Origin: Octadecabacter algicola
Lineage (GTDB): Bacteria > Pseudomonadota > Alphaproteobacteria > Rhodobacterales > Rhodobacteraceae
Assembly: GCF_021532625.1 (NCBI RefSeq)
Contig: NZ_JAKGAR010000003.1
Location: 620,001-684,000, forward strand
DNA length: 64,000 nucleotides
Direction: 5' to 3'
Shown: positions 25,628-35,872 of the stretch, in pieces
Layout: each line of letters starts with the position of its first letter
Position numbering within the stretch: the stretch's first letter is position 1
Position numbers and translations under genes: made by a program
The notes under the pieces: generated by a model
The model's input: the letters and a program-made list of their open reading frames with translations, nothing else
The model's database searches: none
Told to the model about the DNA's origin: nothing

Positions 25628-27235
25628 TTAACTGGTAGCGTTTAACGCCAAATGCGCCGTTGTTATTAGGTGCTCATTAATGCGTTTGAAACCGTGAAGC
25701 ATATCGAGGTGGAGATCGCTGCTTTCGATACTGTCTGAGCGACCTGACCCAATGCGGCCTATATGTGCAGCGATAGAGACATCTTCCATTTGGCGAACGA
25801 CCATTTTTGTATCGTAAAGCTGTCGTGCCAACTCGGGATCATATGTTAAAAAGGCATTTACAGCCAAATCAAAGTTCATACAGACGACCTCATAAACTTC
25901 GGTTATTTCCGCGAAACCTTCTTGAGAAAAGTCAGTCTGGCGCGCGGTTTTCTTGCGCGTGATCGGCAAAAGATCGCAATCAACAATGTCACCAATGTGT
26001 TCCATGTTCGCGATGAATGTTAGTAGATCCTGTGCTTGCTGACTTTCATGTTCTGTCAATTGCTGCTGCATTGTGCGGGCCATGTAAATTTTGATGGCGT
26101 CAAACAATCTGTCCAACCCATCGTCCATTACGCTGGTTTTCTGAGGCAACCCAGGGTCACTAGAACCCAGAATTGGACCGACATTTCGAACCATGGTTTG
26201 GGCAATGTCTGCCATGCGCAGCGCTTCACGCTTGGCGCATGCGAGCGCGCGCGATGGCGTTTCATGCGCGTTGGGGTCTAAATGTATTGGATGCACATCA
26301 TCAGTGTCTTCTGTGTCTGCCGTCACGGATGCTGTTGCCAATGCTACCCATATACGAGCACCGAAAATGCCAACTAGTGCAACAGCGATGTTCAACACCA
26401 CATGCAACAGTAGCGGCAGCATTTTTTCGGAGAAGCCGAACTGTGGAACCGGCCAAACCAGAATGATTAGCACCGATGCAATTGTCACCCCAACAAGGCG
26501 AACGTAAAGGTTCGCAATGAGCGGAATTCGCGCTGTTGCTGAGGATTGCAGATGAGCGACAACTGGCAACACGCCACTGCCGATGTTTGCTCCGAGAACC
26601 ATGAACAAACTGGCCTGTAGATCGAGAACACCTGCGTTTGCAAGCCCGACTGTAAGTAAGATCACTGCGAGGCTTGAATGGGCGAGATATGAAATTCCAG
26701 CGCCAAGGATCAAAACAAGAAGAGGTTGTTTTGCAAAGATCCCAAGGATCGTTGCGAAGTCTTCTAACTCGCTGATGCGCAGGGCGGTGATGCCGACAAG
26801 AGACAGTCCCAACAACACCAAACCGACTCCCAACGTTGATTTGAACAAACCGATGGTGCGCGGAATACGCGCTGATTGCCCGCCGAAGTAACCCACCGCT
26901 ATCAACAGTGGTGAAACCGCCGTAATTTTCTGAGACGCGATCAGGGCCGCGATTGCTGTTCCAATATCGGCGCCCAAAACTGTGATGAATGCGGTGGCTG
27001 CGCTGATAGCGCCTTGCGCAGCGAAAGTCGCGGAAATCATCGCAGTGGCCGCGCTGCTTTGAAGCAATACTGCAACTAATAGCCCGGTCAGGAATGTTGG
27101 GACGACACGCCCTTCGGTTCGTCCGGCCAATCGTTTTAGGCTACTTCCGAATGCACGCATCATGCCGTTGCGCACCTGTCGTAATCCAAACAACAACAAG
27201 CCAACTGCGCCAACCAGTTCAATCATAAGGAGCAT
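25628..27235 (-). CDS. Na+/phosphate cotransporter family protein with PhoU-like tail
   Basis: A 535-residue inner-membrane transporter. Residues 1-310 hold two inverted Na_Pi_cotrans repeats, each with the ion-binding serine motif: LLQSSAATAM (about 57-66) and the related AHSSLAVILL (about 184). About eight to nine hydrophobic helices follow the usual pattern. Residues 330-535 are soluble and helical (PhoU-like), as in YjbB/NptA proteins. It probably mediates phosphate transport; direction is not evident. Lies next to the glycerophosphodiesterase/ugp block on the same strand but with an 80-bp gap, so co-transcription is possible but unproven. Confidence 0.88.
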   Translation of the reverse strand: MLLMIELVGAVGLLLFGLRQVRNGMMRAFGSSLKRLAGRTEGRVVPTFLTGLLVAVLLQSSAATAMISATFAAQGAISAATAFITVLGADIGTAIAALIASQKITAVSPLLIAVGYFGGQSARIPRTIGLFKSTLGVGLVLLGLSLVGITALRISELEDFATILGIFAKQPLLVLILGAGISYLAHSSLAVILLTVGLANAGVLDLQASLFMVLGANIGSGVLPVVAHLQSSATARIPLIANLYVRLVGVTIASVLIILVWPVPQFGFSEKMLPLLLHVVLNIAVALVGIFGARIWVALATASVTADTEDTDDVHPIHLDPNAHETPSRALACAKREALRMADIAQTMVRNVGPILGSSDPGLPQKTSVMDDGLDRLFDAIKIYMARTMQQQLTEHESQQAQDLLTFIANMEHIGDIVDCDLLPITRKKTARQTDFSQEGFAEITEVYEVVCMNFDLAVNAFLTYDPELARQLYDTKMVVRQMEDVSIAAHIGRIGSGRSDSIESSDLHLDMLHGFKRINEHLITTAHLALNATS

Positions 27236-27315
27236 AAGCGACCTATTTTTTGTTTCGTAGATAAGGGCGAATTGATGGGCTAAGTCAGGCAGGCAATCGA
27301 AAAACCTGTCCCAGA

Positions 27316-28218
27316 TTAGATTTGCGAAAGATCTTCATCGTGACGCGCCAAAGCGTTTTGCACGCGCGCTGGATAGTCTGAAATTATTCCATCAACGCCA
27401 AATGCGATCATCCGGTCAATATCGACGATGTCATTGACCGTCCAAACGTTAACAAGCAAGCCCAAGTCCTGCGCCTGTCTCAGCGCATCGACCGTAAGGT
27501 CTTTGAAAAACGGACACCATACTTTGCCACCGAGATTTGCGATCGCTTGTGGCAAGCTGGCATTGTGGTCGTTCAGAGAAATTCCATCAAGCCAAGGGGA
27601 ACCATCTATGACATTTGGTTCCATCGTGGTGCCATGTGCCTGTTCAAGCGTTAGGTATCCTCGTTTGATTTGGGGATTCCGTTTGGCGCAGGCCGCTTGT
27701 ACCCGCCAATCAAAGCTAGAGATGACACACCGATTACTCAAATTGTGCCGCTCAATAATATCAACCACGTCTGATACGATCACATCGGGCGCATCATACA
27801 GGTCAGTGTTCAAAGCATGTGATTTGATCTCAACGTTTAGCAGCATCGGCGCATGGTCAAAGGCCCATGCACAGAACGCATCAAATGTTGGAACCTTTTC
27901 ATGTGGCAAACGTGCCTGATCGGGAAACAGAATGTGATCTGTGCTAGCAGGACGCAACGCGCCAACCTTAAGCTGCTTTACTTGTTCAGCTGTGGTTTTG
28001 CGCACCAAACGAATGTCTGCTTCATGGGCTAAGGTCACGTGCGGATCATGGACCAGCACAGTCAAACGATTGGCCGCGTTCTGGACATCGAACTCTACCG
28101 CTGTGACGCCAATGTCATACAGATATTGAAAGCCGGCCATTGTGTTTTCAGGGTAGATACCCCGCGCGCCCCGATGGCCAAAGACTTGTATACCTCGTTG
28201 TTTTGCGTCGCTATGCAT
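27316..28218 (-). CDS. ugpQ: Glycerophosphodiester phosphodiesterase
   Basis: A 300-residue GDPD TIM-barrel enzyme hydrolysing glycerophosphodiesters to glycerol-3-phosphate and an alcohol. Motifs: HRGARG (about 15-20) and PENT (about 23-26), metal ligands in VEFDVQ (about 36-41) and HD of LVHDPHV (about 52). No signal peptide, so cytoplasmic, as for UgpQ. Its ATG overlaps the ugpC stop by one base (TAATG), so it is the last gene of the ugpBAEC-ugpQ operon and would act on substrates imported by that transporter. Confidence 0.92.
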   Translation of the reverse strand: MHSDAKQRGIQVFGHRGARGIYPENTMAGFQYLYDIGVTAVEFDVQNAANRLTVLVHDPHVTLAHEADIRLVRKTTAEQVKQLKVGALRPASTDHILFPDQARLPHEKVPTFDAFCAWAFDHAPMLLNVEIKSHALNTDLYDAPDVIVSDVVDIIERHNLSNRCVISSFDWRVQAACAKRNPQIKRGYLTLEQAHGTTMEPNVIDGSPWLDGISLNDHNASLPQAIANLGGKVWCPFFKDLTVDALRQAQDLGLLVNVWTVNDIVDIDRMIAFGVDGIISDYPARVQNALARHDEDLSQI

Positions 28219-29264
28219 TAGATGCGCTGCCCTGTTTCAGCGTCAAAGAAATGCAGGTGTGCGGGATCAACTGAAAAACGGATCGTTTCGCCCGCGACCG
28301 CATGATGCACCCCCGGAAGGCTAAGTGTGAACGCTTCGTTGGTTCCGTTCAGTCGACCATGCAACAACGTATTTGCCCCTAGCGGCTCGCCCATCTGTAC
28401 AGTGATCGAAAGGGGGCCATTTTTATCAGCAATGACGTGTTCAGGGCGAATGCCAGCTGTCACTTTTCCTACGGCAGTTGTTTGTGCCGGAACTGAGGTA
28501 TCAGCGACCTTTAACGCCTTTCCCTCGACCACAGCATCAAAAACATTCATGGATGGGCTGCCGATGAATTGCGCGGCAAAAAGCGTTTGGGGGGTTTCGT
28601 AAACTTCAAGCGGTGTACCGATCTGTTCGGCGCGTCCACCATTCATGACGATCATTCGGTCAGCCATTGTCATGGCTTCAACCTGATCGTGGGTAACATA
28701 CAACGACGTGATTCCAAGGCGGTTTTGAAGGTCGCGAATTTCAAGCCGCATTTGCACGCGCAGCTTTGCATCTAGGTTGGACAATGGTTCATCAAACAAG
28801 AACACAGCAGGCTCACGTACAATCGCACGGCCCATCGCCACCCGTTGTCGTTGACCGCCAGACAGATCACGCGGGCGGCGATCAAGGTAAGGTTCAAGCT
28901 GCAAAAGTTTTGCGGCGTCGTTGACCTTTGCCTCGATCTCGGCTTTCGGAACCTTCGCGATTTTCAGGCCATAGCCCATGTTGTCACGCACGCTCATATG
29001 AGGATAAAGCGCGTAGTTTTGGAACACCATCGCGATATCTCGGTCCATCGGTTCAAGATCATTGACGATTTTGCCGCCAATCCCGATCTCACCCTCTGAC
29101 ACGCTTTCCAGTCCTGCGACCATCCGCAAGAGCGTGGATTTACCACACCCCGACGGACCAACAATCACGATGAATTCGCCGTCTTCGATCTGGGTGCTGA
29201 CGCCATGGATGACTTCAACAGAGCCAAATCGCTTTTTAACGTTCTTGAGTTCTACAGTAGCCAT
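28218..29264 (-). CDS. ugpC: sn-glycerol-3-phosphate ABC transporter ATP-binding protein
   Basis: A 348-residue ABC ATPase of the MalK/UgpC type. Walker [10 protein letters not shown] (about 37-45), Q-loop [10 protein letters not shown], signature LSGGQRQRV (about 135), Walker [12 protein letters not shown], then a C-terminal TOBE regulatory region from about 240. No transmembrane segments. Seven bases separate it from the ugpE stop. MalK-type ATPases are similar across sugars; the Ugp assignment comes from the neighbouring phosphodiesterase and the binding protein. Confidence 0.9.
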   Translation of the reverse strand: MATVELKNVKKRFGSVEVIHGVSTQIEDGEFIVIVGPSGCGKSTLLRMVAGLESVSEGEIGIGGKIVNDLEPMDRDIAMVFQNYALYPHMSVRDNMGYGLKIAKVPKAEIEAKVNDAAKLLQLEPYLDRRPRDLSGGQRQRVAMGRAIVREPAVFLFDEPLSNLDAKLRVQMRLEIRDLQNRLGITSLYVTHDQVEAMTMADRMIVMNGGRAEQIGTPLEVYETPQTLFAAQFIGSPSMNVFDAVVEGKALKVADTSVPAQTTAVGKVTAGIRPEHVIADKNGPLSITVQMGEPLGANTLLHGRLNGTNEAFTLSLPGVHHAVAGETIRFSVDPAHLHFFDAETGQRI

Positions 29265-29271
29265 GTTGTAC

Positions 29272-30153
29272 CTATTTTTCGCTGTCCACGAGACCGCGGA
29301 CGAAGAGCTTTTGCATTGAGATGACGACGATCACAGGGGGGATCATGGCCAAGATTGATGTGGCCATGATCACCGGCCAATCCGCAACGTCATCGCCGGA
29401 TGGGAACATCTGTTTGATGCCCATAACGATGGTGTTCATTTCGGGATCTGTTGTGATCAGCAGTGGCCACAAGTATTGGTTCCAGCCATAGATGAACAAG
29501 ATCACGAACAACGCCGCGATGTTTGTGCGGCTCATTGGGAACAGAATATCTTTGAAGAACCGCATGGGGCGTGCACCATCGACGCGGGCGGCCTCTGCCA
29601 ATTCATCAGGAACCGTCATGTAAAACTGACGAAACAGGAACGTCGCGGTGGCCGATGCAATAAGCGGAAAGATCAAGCCGCCGTAGCTGTTAAGCATCCC
29701 AAAGCCTGCAACGATCTCATAGGTCGGCACAATGCGCACTTCGACGGGCAACATCAGCGTCAAAAAGATCAACCAGAAAAAGATCTGCTTGCCGGGAAAC
29801 TTGAAATACACAATCGCAAATGCCGACAAAAGCGAGATGATAATTTTGCCAACGGCAATCCCAATGGCCATGACAAGACTGTTGAGCAGCATTGTCATCA
29901 CAGGAACATTTACGCCCGAAAACAGCGCCTCTTTGTAGTTTGCGAAGAACTGATCACCGGGCAAAAGCGGCATTGGAGGACTGACGATGTCTTGTTGCGT
30001 CACGGTCGATGCGACGAAGGCCAACCAAATCGGAAAGAACACCACGAAGACGCCCAAGATCATAATCGCATGGGTCATCCATAAACCAGCGCCGCGTTTT
30101 TCGACCATGCCGGGGGCCGGTTCTTTGCGGGGTTTCTGCGTTGAATGGGTCAA
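29272..30153 (-). CDS. ugpE: sn-glycerol-3-phosphate ABC transporter permease
   Basis: A 293-residue inner-membrane permease of the MalG type, six predicted helices. The EAA loop is recognisable ([20 protein letters not shown] about 193-212), which contacts the ATPase. Its ATG overlaps the ugpA stop by 4 bp. The last residues ([10 protein letters not shown]) are typical of the MalG/UgpE C-terminus. Works with UgpA, UgpC and UgpB. Confidence 0.9.
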   Translation of the reverse strand: MTHSTQKPRKEPAPGMVEKRGAGLWMTHAIMILGVFVVFFPIWLAFVASTVTQQDIVSPPMPLLPGDQFFANYKEALFSGVNVPVMTMLLNSLVMAIGIAVGKIIISLLSAFAIVYFKFPGKQIFFWLIFLTLMLPVEVRIVPTYEIVAGFGMLNSYGGLIFPLIASATATFLFRQFYMTVPDELAEAARVDGARPMRFFKDILFPMSRTNIAALFVILFIYGWNQYLWPLLITTDPEMNTIVMGIKQMFPSGDDVADWPVIMATSILAMIPPVIVVISMQKLFVRGLVDSEK

Positions 30154-31031
30154 TAGTGCACCCTCCGTTCAACGAATTTGAATTGGAAGATTGTAAGCGC
30201 GCCAACAACCACCAAAAGGATCACGGACTGTGCGGCAGAAGACCCAAGGTCTTGGCCAACGAACCCGTCCGAAAACACCTTGTAGACAAGGATGGTTGTT
30301 GTTTGTTGCGGCCCACCAGAGGTGATTGTGTGGATAACACCAAAGGTTTCAAAGAACGCATAAACGACATTGACGACCAACAAAAAAAATGTGGTTGGTG
30401 ACAATAGCGGAAGCACGATCGTCCAGAACCGACGCCAGAACCTAGCCCCATCAATAGCGGCGGCCTCGATCACCGATTTCGGAACGGCCTGAAGCGCGGC
30501 AAAGAAAAACAGGAAGTTATAGCTGATACGCCCCCAAGCAGAGGCAACGACCACAAGGCCCATTGCTTCGCCACCGTTCAGCACATGGTTCCAATCATAT
30601 CCAAGATGCCCAAGGTACCATGACACAACACCAACACGTGTATTGAACATGAAAAGCCAAAGAACACCCGCAATCGCGGGTGCGACGGCATAGGGCCAAA
30701 TTAACATGGTGCGGTACGCCCCTGCGCCTTTGATCAATCGGTCTGCCACGACCGCAAGGAATAAGGCCGGAACCATCGATACGACCGTCACAAGCAGCGA
30801 GAAAATCGCGGTCGTTACAAAGGACGCACGATAATAGGGGTCGGAAAGAAGGTACTCAAAGTTCCCGAGCCCGACATATTGCATCGACAACCCAAATGGG
30901 TCTGGGATGAAAAGTGACTGCCATATGGCCTGCCCAGCGGGGTAGAAAAAGAAGATTGCTGAGACAAGAACCTGTGGTGCGATGAGGCACAGCGGCAATA
31001 GCCAGCCTCGAAAGGTGACGCGTTTTTCCAT
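30150..31031 (-). CDS. ugpA: sn-glycerol-3-phosphate ABC transporter permease
   Basis: A 293-residue inner-membrane permease of the MalF type, six hydrophobic helices, starting with [17 protein letters not shown]. The EAA loop is [19 protein letters not shown] (about 193-211). It follows ugpB by a 67-bp gap on the same strand and overlaps ugpE. Family and position are clear; transported compound is inferred from neighbours. Confidence 0.9.
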   Translation of the reverse strand: MEKRVTFRGWLLPLCLIAPQVLVSAIFFFYPAGQAIWQSLFIPDPFGLSMQYVGLGNFEYLLSDPYYRASFVTTAIFSLLVTVVSMVPALFLAVVADRLIKGAGAYRTMLIWPYAVAPAIAGVLWLFMFNTRVGVVSWYLGHLGYDWNHVLNGGEAMGLVVVASAWGRISYNFLFFFAALQAVPKSVIEAAAIDGARFWRRFWTIVLPLLSPTTFFLLVVNVVYAFFETFGVIHTITSGGPQQTTTILVYKVFSDGFVGQDLGSSAAQSVILLVVVGALTIFQFKFVERRVHY

Positions 31032-31098
31032 GATGATCTGCCTGCTTAGTCATGAATCGGGCGCAACCAAGTTGGCCGCGCCCGACAGGGAGTAAACG

Positions 31099-32412
31099 TT
31101 AGCGGTTCGCTTGCTCGAAGCGGCGCAGCAGTGGATTGCCACGCTCGACAGCACTGTCCATCGCTTCTTGGGCGGATTTGTCACCAGCCCAAATCGCTTC
31201 CAGCTCTTCATCGATGATGCCACGAATTTGGTCGAATGACCCCAGACGCAGACCTTTCGAATTCGCCGTTGGCTCGTTCGCTGTCATCTGAAGAACGGCA
31301 ATTTCCGTACCTACGTTATCTTCATAGAAACCGGAAAGGCGTGTCGCGTCGCTTGCTTCAGCCGTGATCGGCAAGTAGCCCGTGTTCTGGTGCCAAGAGG
31401 CTTGAACATCAGAGGACGACAAGAAGCTCAGGAATTCGCCTGCACCTGTGTATTCATCGTCTTCATGGCCTTCCATAACCCACAAAGATGCGCCACCGAT
31501 GATCGTGTTTTGTGGCGCGTTGCCGACGCCTTCCCAATAAGGAAGTGGACGCACATCAAAGTCGAATTCCGCTTCAGAGCTGATGCCAGCATACCCAGCA
31601 GAGCTTTCGGTGAACAGTGCACATTCACCCGCGCGGAAGTTTGCGCCACCTTCATTGCGGCGACCCGTATAGATGAACTTGCCTTCTTGTGCCCATTCAC
31701 CCATCGCTGTGAGGTGAGCAACCTGTGCTTCACCATTCAACACCAATTCTGTGTCGAGCCCAGCGAAACCATTGTCTTGGGTCGCGAATGGCACGTCGTG
31801 ATAGGCTGAGAAGTTCTCAAGGTGAATCCAGCTTTGCCATGCAGTGACCAGCGGGCATTCAGACCCACCGTCTTGCAAAGCTGTTAGTGCTTCGCCAACA
31901 TTCTGCCACGTGGAAAGATCCATATCAGGATCAACGCCAGCGGCTTCAAATGCGTCACGGTTCACCCAAAGAACAGGCGTAGATGCGTTGAATGGCAGAG
32001 AAAGCATGTCGCCATCTGTTGTCGTGTAATACCCGTTCACAGCACCGATGTAGGCGTCAGGCCTAAACTCGGCTCCGCTTTGCGCCATAACTTCGTGGAC
32101 AGGGCGTGTTGCACCATCAGCAGCCATCATTGTCGCAGTACCGACTTCGAACACCATCAAGATGTGTGGCTGTTCTTGAGCACGGAACGCGGCAATGCCC
32201 GCGTTCAACGTTTCGGAGTAGTTACCCTTGTGGCTTTGAACGACAACATAGTCGTCTTGGCTGGCGTTGAATTCTTCAACTTGTGCAGCAACCAATTCAC
32301 CGAGGCGGCCTGTGAAAGCGTGCCAAAAGTGAACCTCAGTTTGGGCAGAGACTGCGATTGGCGTCAAAAGAGTTGAAGCCACGGCGAGAGTGCCGATTGT
32401 TGATCGTTTCAT
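31099..32412 (-). CDS. ugpB: sn-glycerol-3-phosphate-binding periplasmic protein
   Basis: A 437-residue extracellular solute-binding protein of family 1. N-terminal signal peptide: KR, hydrophobic stretch, cleavage after VSA before QTEV. The mature part begins VHFWHAFTG, typical of UgpB, with FNASQDDYVVV and IGGASLWVMEGH further on. GGGAGGAAAAC precedes the ATG. First gene of the ugpBAEC-ugpQ operon, divergent from a LysR-type gene with 132 bp between them. It binds glycerol-3-phosphate or glycerophosphodiesters such as glycerophosphocholine in this family. Confidence 0.92.
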   Translation of the reverse strand: MKRSTIGTLAVASTLLTPIAVSAQTEVHFWHAFTGRLGELVAAQVEEFNASQDDYVVVQSHKGNYSETLNAGIAAFRAQEQPHILMVFEVGTATMMAADGATRPVHEVMAQSGAEFRPDAYIGAVNGYYTTTDGDMLSLPFNASTPVLWVNRDAFEAAGVDPDMDLSTWQNVGEALTALQDGGSECPLVTAWQSWIHLENFSAYHDVPFATQDNGFAGLDTELVLNGEAQVAHLTAMGEWAQEGKFIYTGRRNEGGANFRAGECALFTESSAGYAGISSEAEFDFDVRPLPYWEGVGNAPQNTIIGGASLWVMEGHEDDEYTGAGEFLSFLSSSDVQASWHQNTGYLPITAEASDATRLSGFYEDNVGTEIAVLQMTANEPTANSKGLRLGSFDQIRGIIDEELEAIWAGDKSAQEAMDSAVERGNPLLRRFEQANR

Positions 32413-32505
32413 GTTTTCCTCCCAGAAATCTAATCCGACTCGATATCGGTTTGATTAGGCTAACGTAGCGGAAATATTAATCAACAGTATCTATTGAAGA
32501 AATAT

Positions 32506-32520
32506 ATAACCAAATGTTAT
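32506..32520. promoter_or_regulatory. Candidate LysR binding palindrome between ugpB and lysR
   Basis: ATAAC-CAAAT-GTTAT, a perfect inverted repeat containing a T-N11-A LysR box, 24 bases before the LysR start in the divergent promoter region. No Pho box pattern was noticed there. Confidence 0.55.
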
Positions 32521-32544
32521 GACTTGGGTGGAGGGAAGTGATTT

Positions 32545-33441
32545 ATGATGCCTGCGCCTAAGCTAAGACAGCTCAAAGTTCTTAAACTCGTTGCAGATCA
32601 TGGGAGCATGACACGCGCTGCAAAAAGTTTGGAAATTTCGCAACCGGCAGTGAGCCGCGTGATCGCCGATCTATCTGATTCTTTTGGGTTTTCGCTTTTT
32701 GATCGAAAAGATGGCCTACTCGTCCCGTCGCAAGAAACGCGGTATATTCTTCCAGACGTCAGTAGAGTTATCGAACTGATGGATCATATTCAAAACACGA
32801 CAAGCAATCTTACGGCACGCCGAGCCGGGCATTTGCGGGTTGCTTGCTTACCTGGCTTTGCAACAAGTCATTTGCCAAAAGTTGTCGCAAGCTTTCTAGA
32901 AAACCGCCCCGACGTTACAATCACGATTGAACCTGATCGGCCGGAACGGATTCTGGAATGGGTTCTTGGTGAACAATACGATTGTGGCATAACCGATGGC
33001 TTTGATGGTCATCCGACGATTGAACGAACGACCGTCGATATCCGCACAGTGTGTATTTTCCCATTGGGGCACCGGTTCTCGGAATATGCGAAAATTTCAC
33101 CGATCCACTTGGACAACGAACGTATGGTGCACACCCGTCGCGATAGCCAATTCTTTCAAACGTTGAACGAGGTTTTCCGCAAAAACTCTGTTTCACCAAA
33201 GCTCGCAATCGAAACGCGGCAGTTCACTGGAGCATGTGAACTCGTTTCCTTAGGAGCAGGCGTTTCAATAGTAAGTGAGCTTGATGCGAGAACCTATGAA
33301 GGGCGTCTGGATTTCCGCCCATTTACACCAAACATACCTCACCAACTATCTCTGGTACGCCCGGTCCATCAAGCACCTTCTATGATCGCATTAGATTTCA
33401 TGGAGAAATTCAAAGAAAGCCTAAGTGATCTACTTGTTTAG
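32545..33441 (+). CDS. LysR-family transcriptional regulator
   Basis: A 298-residue LysR regulator. N-terminal winged helix-turn-helix with SMTRAAKSLEISQPAVSRVI (about 25-44), then an effector-binding domain beginning GHLRVACLPGFATS (about 93). GGAGGG precedes the two possible ATG codons (32545, 32548). It is divergent from ugpB and has a LysR-box palindrome in between, so it probably controls the ugp operon. This differs from PhoB control in E. coli. Its ligand is not evident. Confidence 0.9.
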   Translation: MMPAPKLRQLKVLKLVADHGSMTRAAKSLEISQPAVSRVIADLSDSFGFSLFDRKDGLLVPSQETRYILPDVSRVIELMDHIQNTTSNLTARRAGHLRVACLPGFATSHLPKVVASFLENRPDVTITIEPDRPERILEWVLGEQYDCGITDGFDGHPTIERTTVDIRTVCIFPLGHRFSEYAKISPIHLDNERMVHTRRDSQFFQTLNEVFRKNSVSPKLAIETRQFTGACELVSLGAGVSIVSELDARTYEGRLDFRPFTPNIPHQLSLVRPVHQAPSMIALDFMEKFKESLSDLLV

Positions 33442-33700
33442 TGTCGAGGCCGTCCACAGCCCAAAGGTTTTTCTGCCCATGAACGCTCGCCCTCACCATT
33501 AATGGCCATTAGTCATGATCCAAAGGAAAACTGCGTCGCAACGATCCGAACCTTTCAGATTGTCCGCTAAGCGCTCGAAACTGTCGCTCAACGGGTCAAT
33601 TGCCGCCAAAGGTCTGCTTCCCAAAAAGATTAAACCAAATTTCGCAAGCGCAGCGAATGTCTTCTTTCCGCCCACCCTAACATAAACGGAGGCTAAGTGC
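33442..33700. other. Spacer between LysR gene and tniQ, candidate left border of accessory DNA
   Basis: No confident gene. Immediately after the LysR stop comes TGTCGAGGCCGTCC; TGT is how Tn7-type ends begin, but no matching inverted copy was found on the right side. A 94-codon frame antisense here overlaps the tniQ end and looks partly protein-like. Confidence 0.35.
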
Positions 33701-35536
33701 TCAAGCTCGATCCAATGCGTCAATATCGAGTTCAATACGTTGGATGTCCTGCAGCAGATAAACCTTGCCAAACTCCATACCACCTTGCCTGAACTGCCTT
33801 ACACCAGCGCTTCGAATCCTCTCCACAAGCTCACGGCTTTCTAACCCCGTGCCCAATGACAGGAGTTTGAGAGTCGTAAAGCGAGCGTGGAATTTCGCTT
33901 GATCCTCCTTATTCATATATAAGCCAAACCTACGGGTTGCAGGGTTCAACAACCTTTCCGCCGATATATGCCCCCCTTCGAATAAGGCGTTCATCATCCC
34001 ATTCTTTTGCAACCCGACCATTTCGCCGAATTCAGACAATGTCGGGTGGGCTGGGCGCCCCGGGCACAGTTCATTCATATCATCCTGCCGGACGCGGATA
34101 GCTGAGTAAGATCTCTCTCCTTCGAGAACCCGAACCTCCAGCTTGCGGTTGCGGATAGCATCGATAGCTTCGCTGACATCGATACGTGCCCGCCTTGCGG
34201 CAGCACCAAGCGGCTGCCAGTTTTCATCTTCAACCATCAATGATGTCGCGCCGATTGTTAGCGAGGCGAATAGCTTTTCGACATCTTCTACATCCCACTG
34301 AAATTTCGATATCGAAAGAGGGCAAACCGGTACAAAGACGCCCTGGCCTGCCAGGGTTTCAAATTGCTCCGTGGATGTCCCCAACCTTTTCGCCATTTCC
34401 TTCGCCATAACTAACCGCTTACCCCGAGACAAAGCTGGTGCAGCAGATTCGGCTTCGAAAGTAAGCCGTTTGTGTGGGCGAGTATCATCTTTAGAAATAA
34501 TGCCTGCGTGCTCTAAGTAGCGTCGCGTGACTGCTGGAGACCGACCCATTTCAGCTGAAGCGCTAAAGACCGAATGCAATCTGCGTTTCTTGATCTCTTT
34601 ACCCAGAATGACCGCGCTTGCGGGCATTTCAAAAGTATCAAGGATGACCTCTCGCAAGAGGTCACGATAGGGATCACATCGTGGGTCCTGTGCTGCGTCA
34701 TGAGCCAACCAACGATGTAGATGACCGAACGCACGGCGCATACCGTCTTGCGGTCCAGATGCATCTAAGGCGAGTTCCTTCAGTGCTTGAGTTACCTCTC
34801 GCGGCCCTCGACGGGCAATATCAAAACCGATGGCACGGGAGGGGGCGCCACTAGTGGCTACTTCAGGATTGGTACGGATAACCTCCGCTCCCAAAAGATT
34901 GCAGAACGTCGCTGCCGTATCGATATCAAAAGAGGACAGCTGGGTTTCGTCGACACCAGTCGAAAGTCGCTTATCCAGCCACCGGTCATAGTCTGTGAGG
35001 TTCTGGTCGCTTTGAACTTGAACGTTTGACATAAGCTCATTTGCAAGTCGCTGGAGCTGCGATGCGTAGTCGTTCCGTGCCAAAGGCGCGGCAATTTTCC
35101 AAAGAGGTTCCAAGGGCTGTCGGTGCTGAACGCAGACTTCGACATATCTGAGTTGCCAGTGCCCTTGCATGGCCATTTGCCCCTGAGGCGGCATCAGCTC
35201 TGATGTAACGTTACCTCTTAAACAAGATGGACAACCCCTGATCACCGGGTTGATCAAGGCCCTTGAAACGTAGGTCTCATTACGAAAACGCGCATGAACG
35301 CCTGGCTGAGGCTGCACGGACCAGGTTCTAACTTCCGCCAGTGTAGTTGAGTTTAGTCCCAGGATTTCTGCCGCGATTGCAAACTGCTTCTCATCATGTT
35401 GGAGCAGCTTTTTGAAAGATAATCCCAGTTCATTGCAGAAGTTGCCTATCGATAGTTTTCTTTCACCTGCGGCGCGCGACACGAGTGATACCAATCCTTC
35501 GCGTGGCTTTGGGGTGGGCGGTGATAACAAGGGCAT
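33701..35536 (-). CDS. tniQ: TniQ family transposition protein
   Basis: A 611-residue TniQ/TnsD-type target selector. The N-terminus has the TniQ pattern PPTPKPREGLVSLVSRAAG (residues 6-24), followed by a zinc-binding set C102-x2-C105 (GCPSC) and C135-x2-H138 (VCVQH). The long C-terminal part holds several predicted helix-turn-helix segments (e.g. AKRLGTSTEQFETLAGQGVF, LSEFGEMVGLQKNGMMNALF) that would read the target. In Tn7-like elements TniQ links the TnsC ATPase to the attachment site. Here it lies 9 kb from tnsABC and points the other way, toward the left border. It may belong to the same element with cargo in between, or be left from another. Confidence 0.85.
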   Translation of the reverse strand: MPLLSPPTPKPREGLVSLVSRAAGERKLSIGNFCNELGLSFKKLLQHDEKQFAIAAEILGLNSTTLAEVRTWSVQPQPGVHARFRNETYVSRALINPVIRGCPSCLRGNVTSELMPPQGQMAMQGHWQLRYVEVCVQHRQPLEPLWKIAAPLARNDYASQLQRLANELMSNVQVQSDQNLTDYDRWLDKRLSTGVDETQLSSFDIDTAATFCNLLGAEVIRTNPEVATSGAPSRAIGFDIARRGPREVTQALKELALDASGPQDGMRRAFGHLHRWLAHDAAQDPRCDPYRDLLREVILDTFEMPASAVILGKEIKKRRLHSVFSASAEMGRSPAVTRRYLEHAGIISKDDTRPHKRLTFEAESAAPALSRGKRLVMAKEMAKRLGTSTEQFETLAGQGVFVPVCPLSISKFQWDVEDVEKLFASLTIGATSLMVEDENWQPLGAAARRARIDVSEAIDAIRNRKLEVRVLEGERSYSAIRVRQDDMNELCPGRPAHPTLSEFGEMVGLQKNGMMNALFEGGHISAERLLNPATRRFGLYMNKEDQAKFHARFTTLKLLSLGTGLESRELVERIRSAGVRQFRQGGMEFGKVYLLQDIQRIELDIDALDRA

Positions 35537-35872
35537 CTGTGCTTTTGATCTCAGTGTAAGAATAGTGAGGCTGTTTCAAAAGACTTATGCGCTTCATTTT
35601 TAGGTTTCTAGTATCGTCGAACGCCGTTGCTCAAAGTGGGCCATTCTTGGTCAACTGAATGCTTCAATGCGGACGATCGGCGCTTGGTTATTAATGTCGG
35701 ATATGCGGACAAAGCGCCATTTCGCTGCGGCTGCGCCTATGACCGCTATTCTAGCATCGTCGTCAGCTTTTCTGGATAAGTCGGTTTTATGAGCGACAAC
35801 GGGATTGTCCTTGGCCGGCGCTTTGTCGCCTTCGAGGTGTTTTCAGGCTGCCCAGCAACTCGCAGCGGAACC
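35537..35872. repeat. Gap with dispersed intergenic repeat copy H
   Basis: No gene seen in 336 bases. From about 35625 to 35757 a degenerate copy of the repeat: CAAAGTGGGCCATTC, GGATATGCGGACAAAGC, CGCTGCGGCTGCGCC, ATGACCGCTATTC. The first 90 bp are the leader of tniQ. Confidence 0.65.

Noticed and set aside
33499-33783. 94-codon minus-strand frame at the end of tniQ
   Set aside because: Starts out of frame inside tniQ without a ribosome site. The second half looks somewhat protein-like, so it is mentioned in the spacer entry but not called as a gene.
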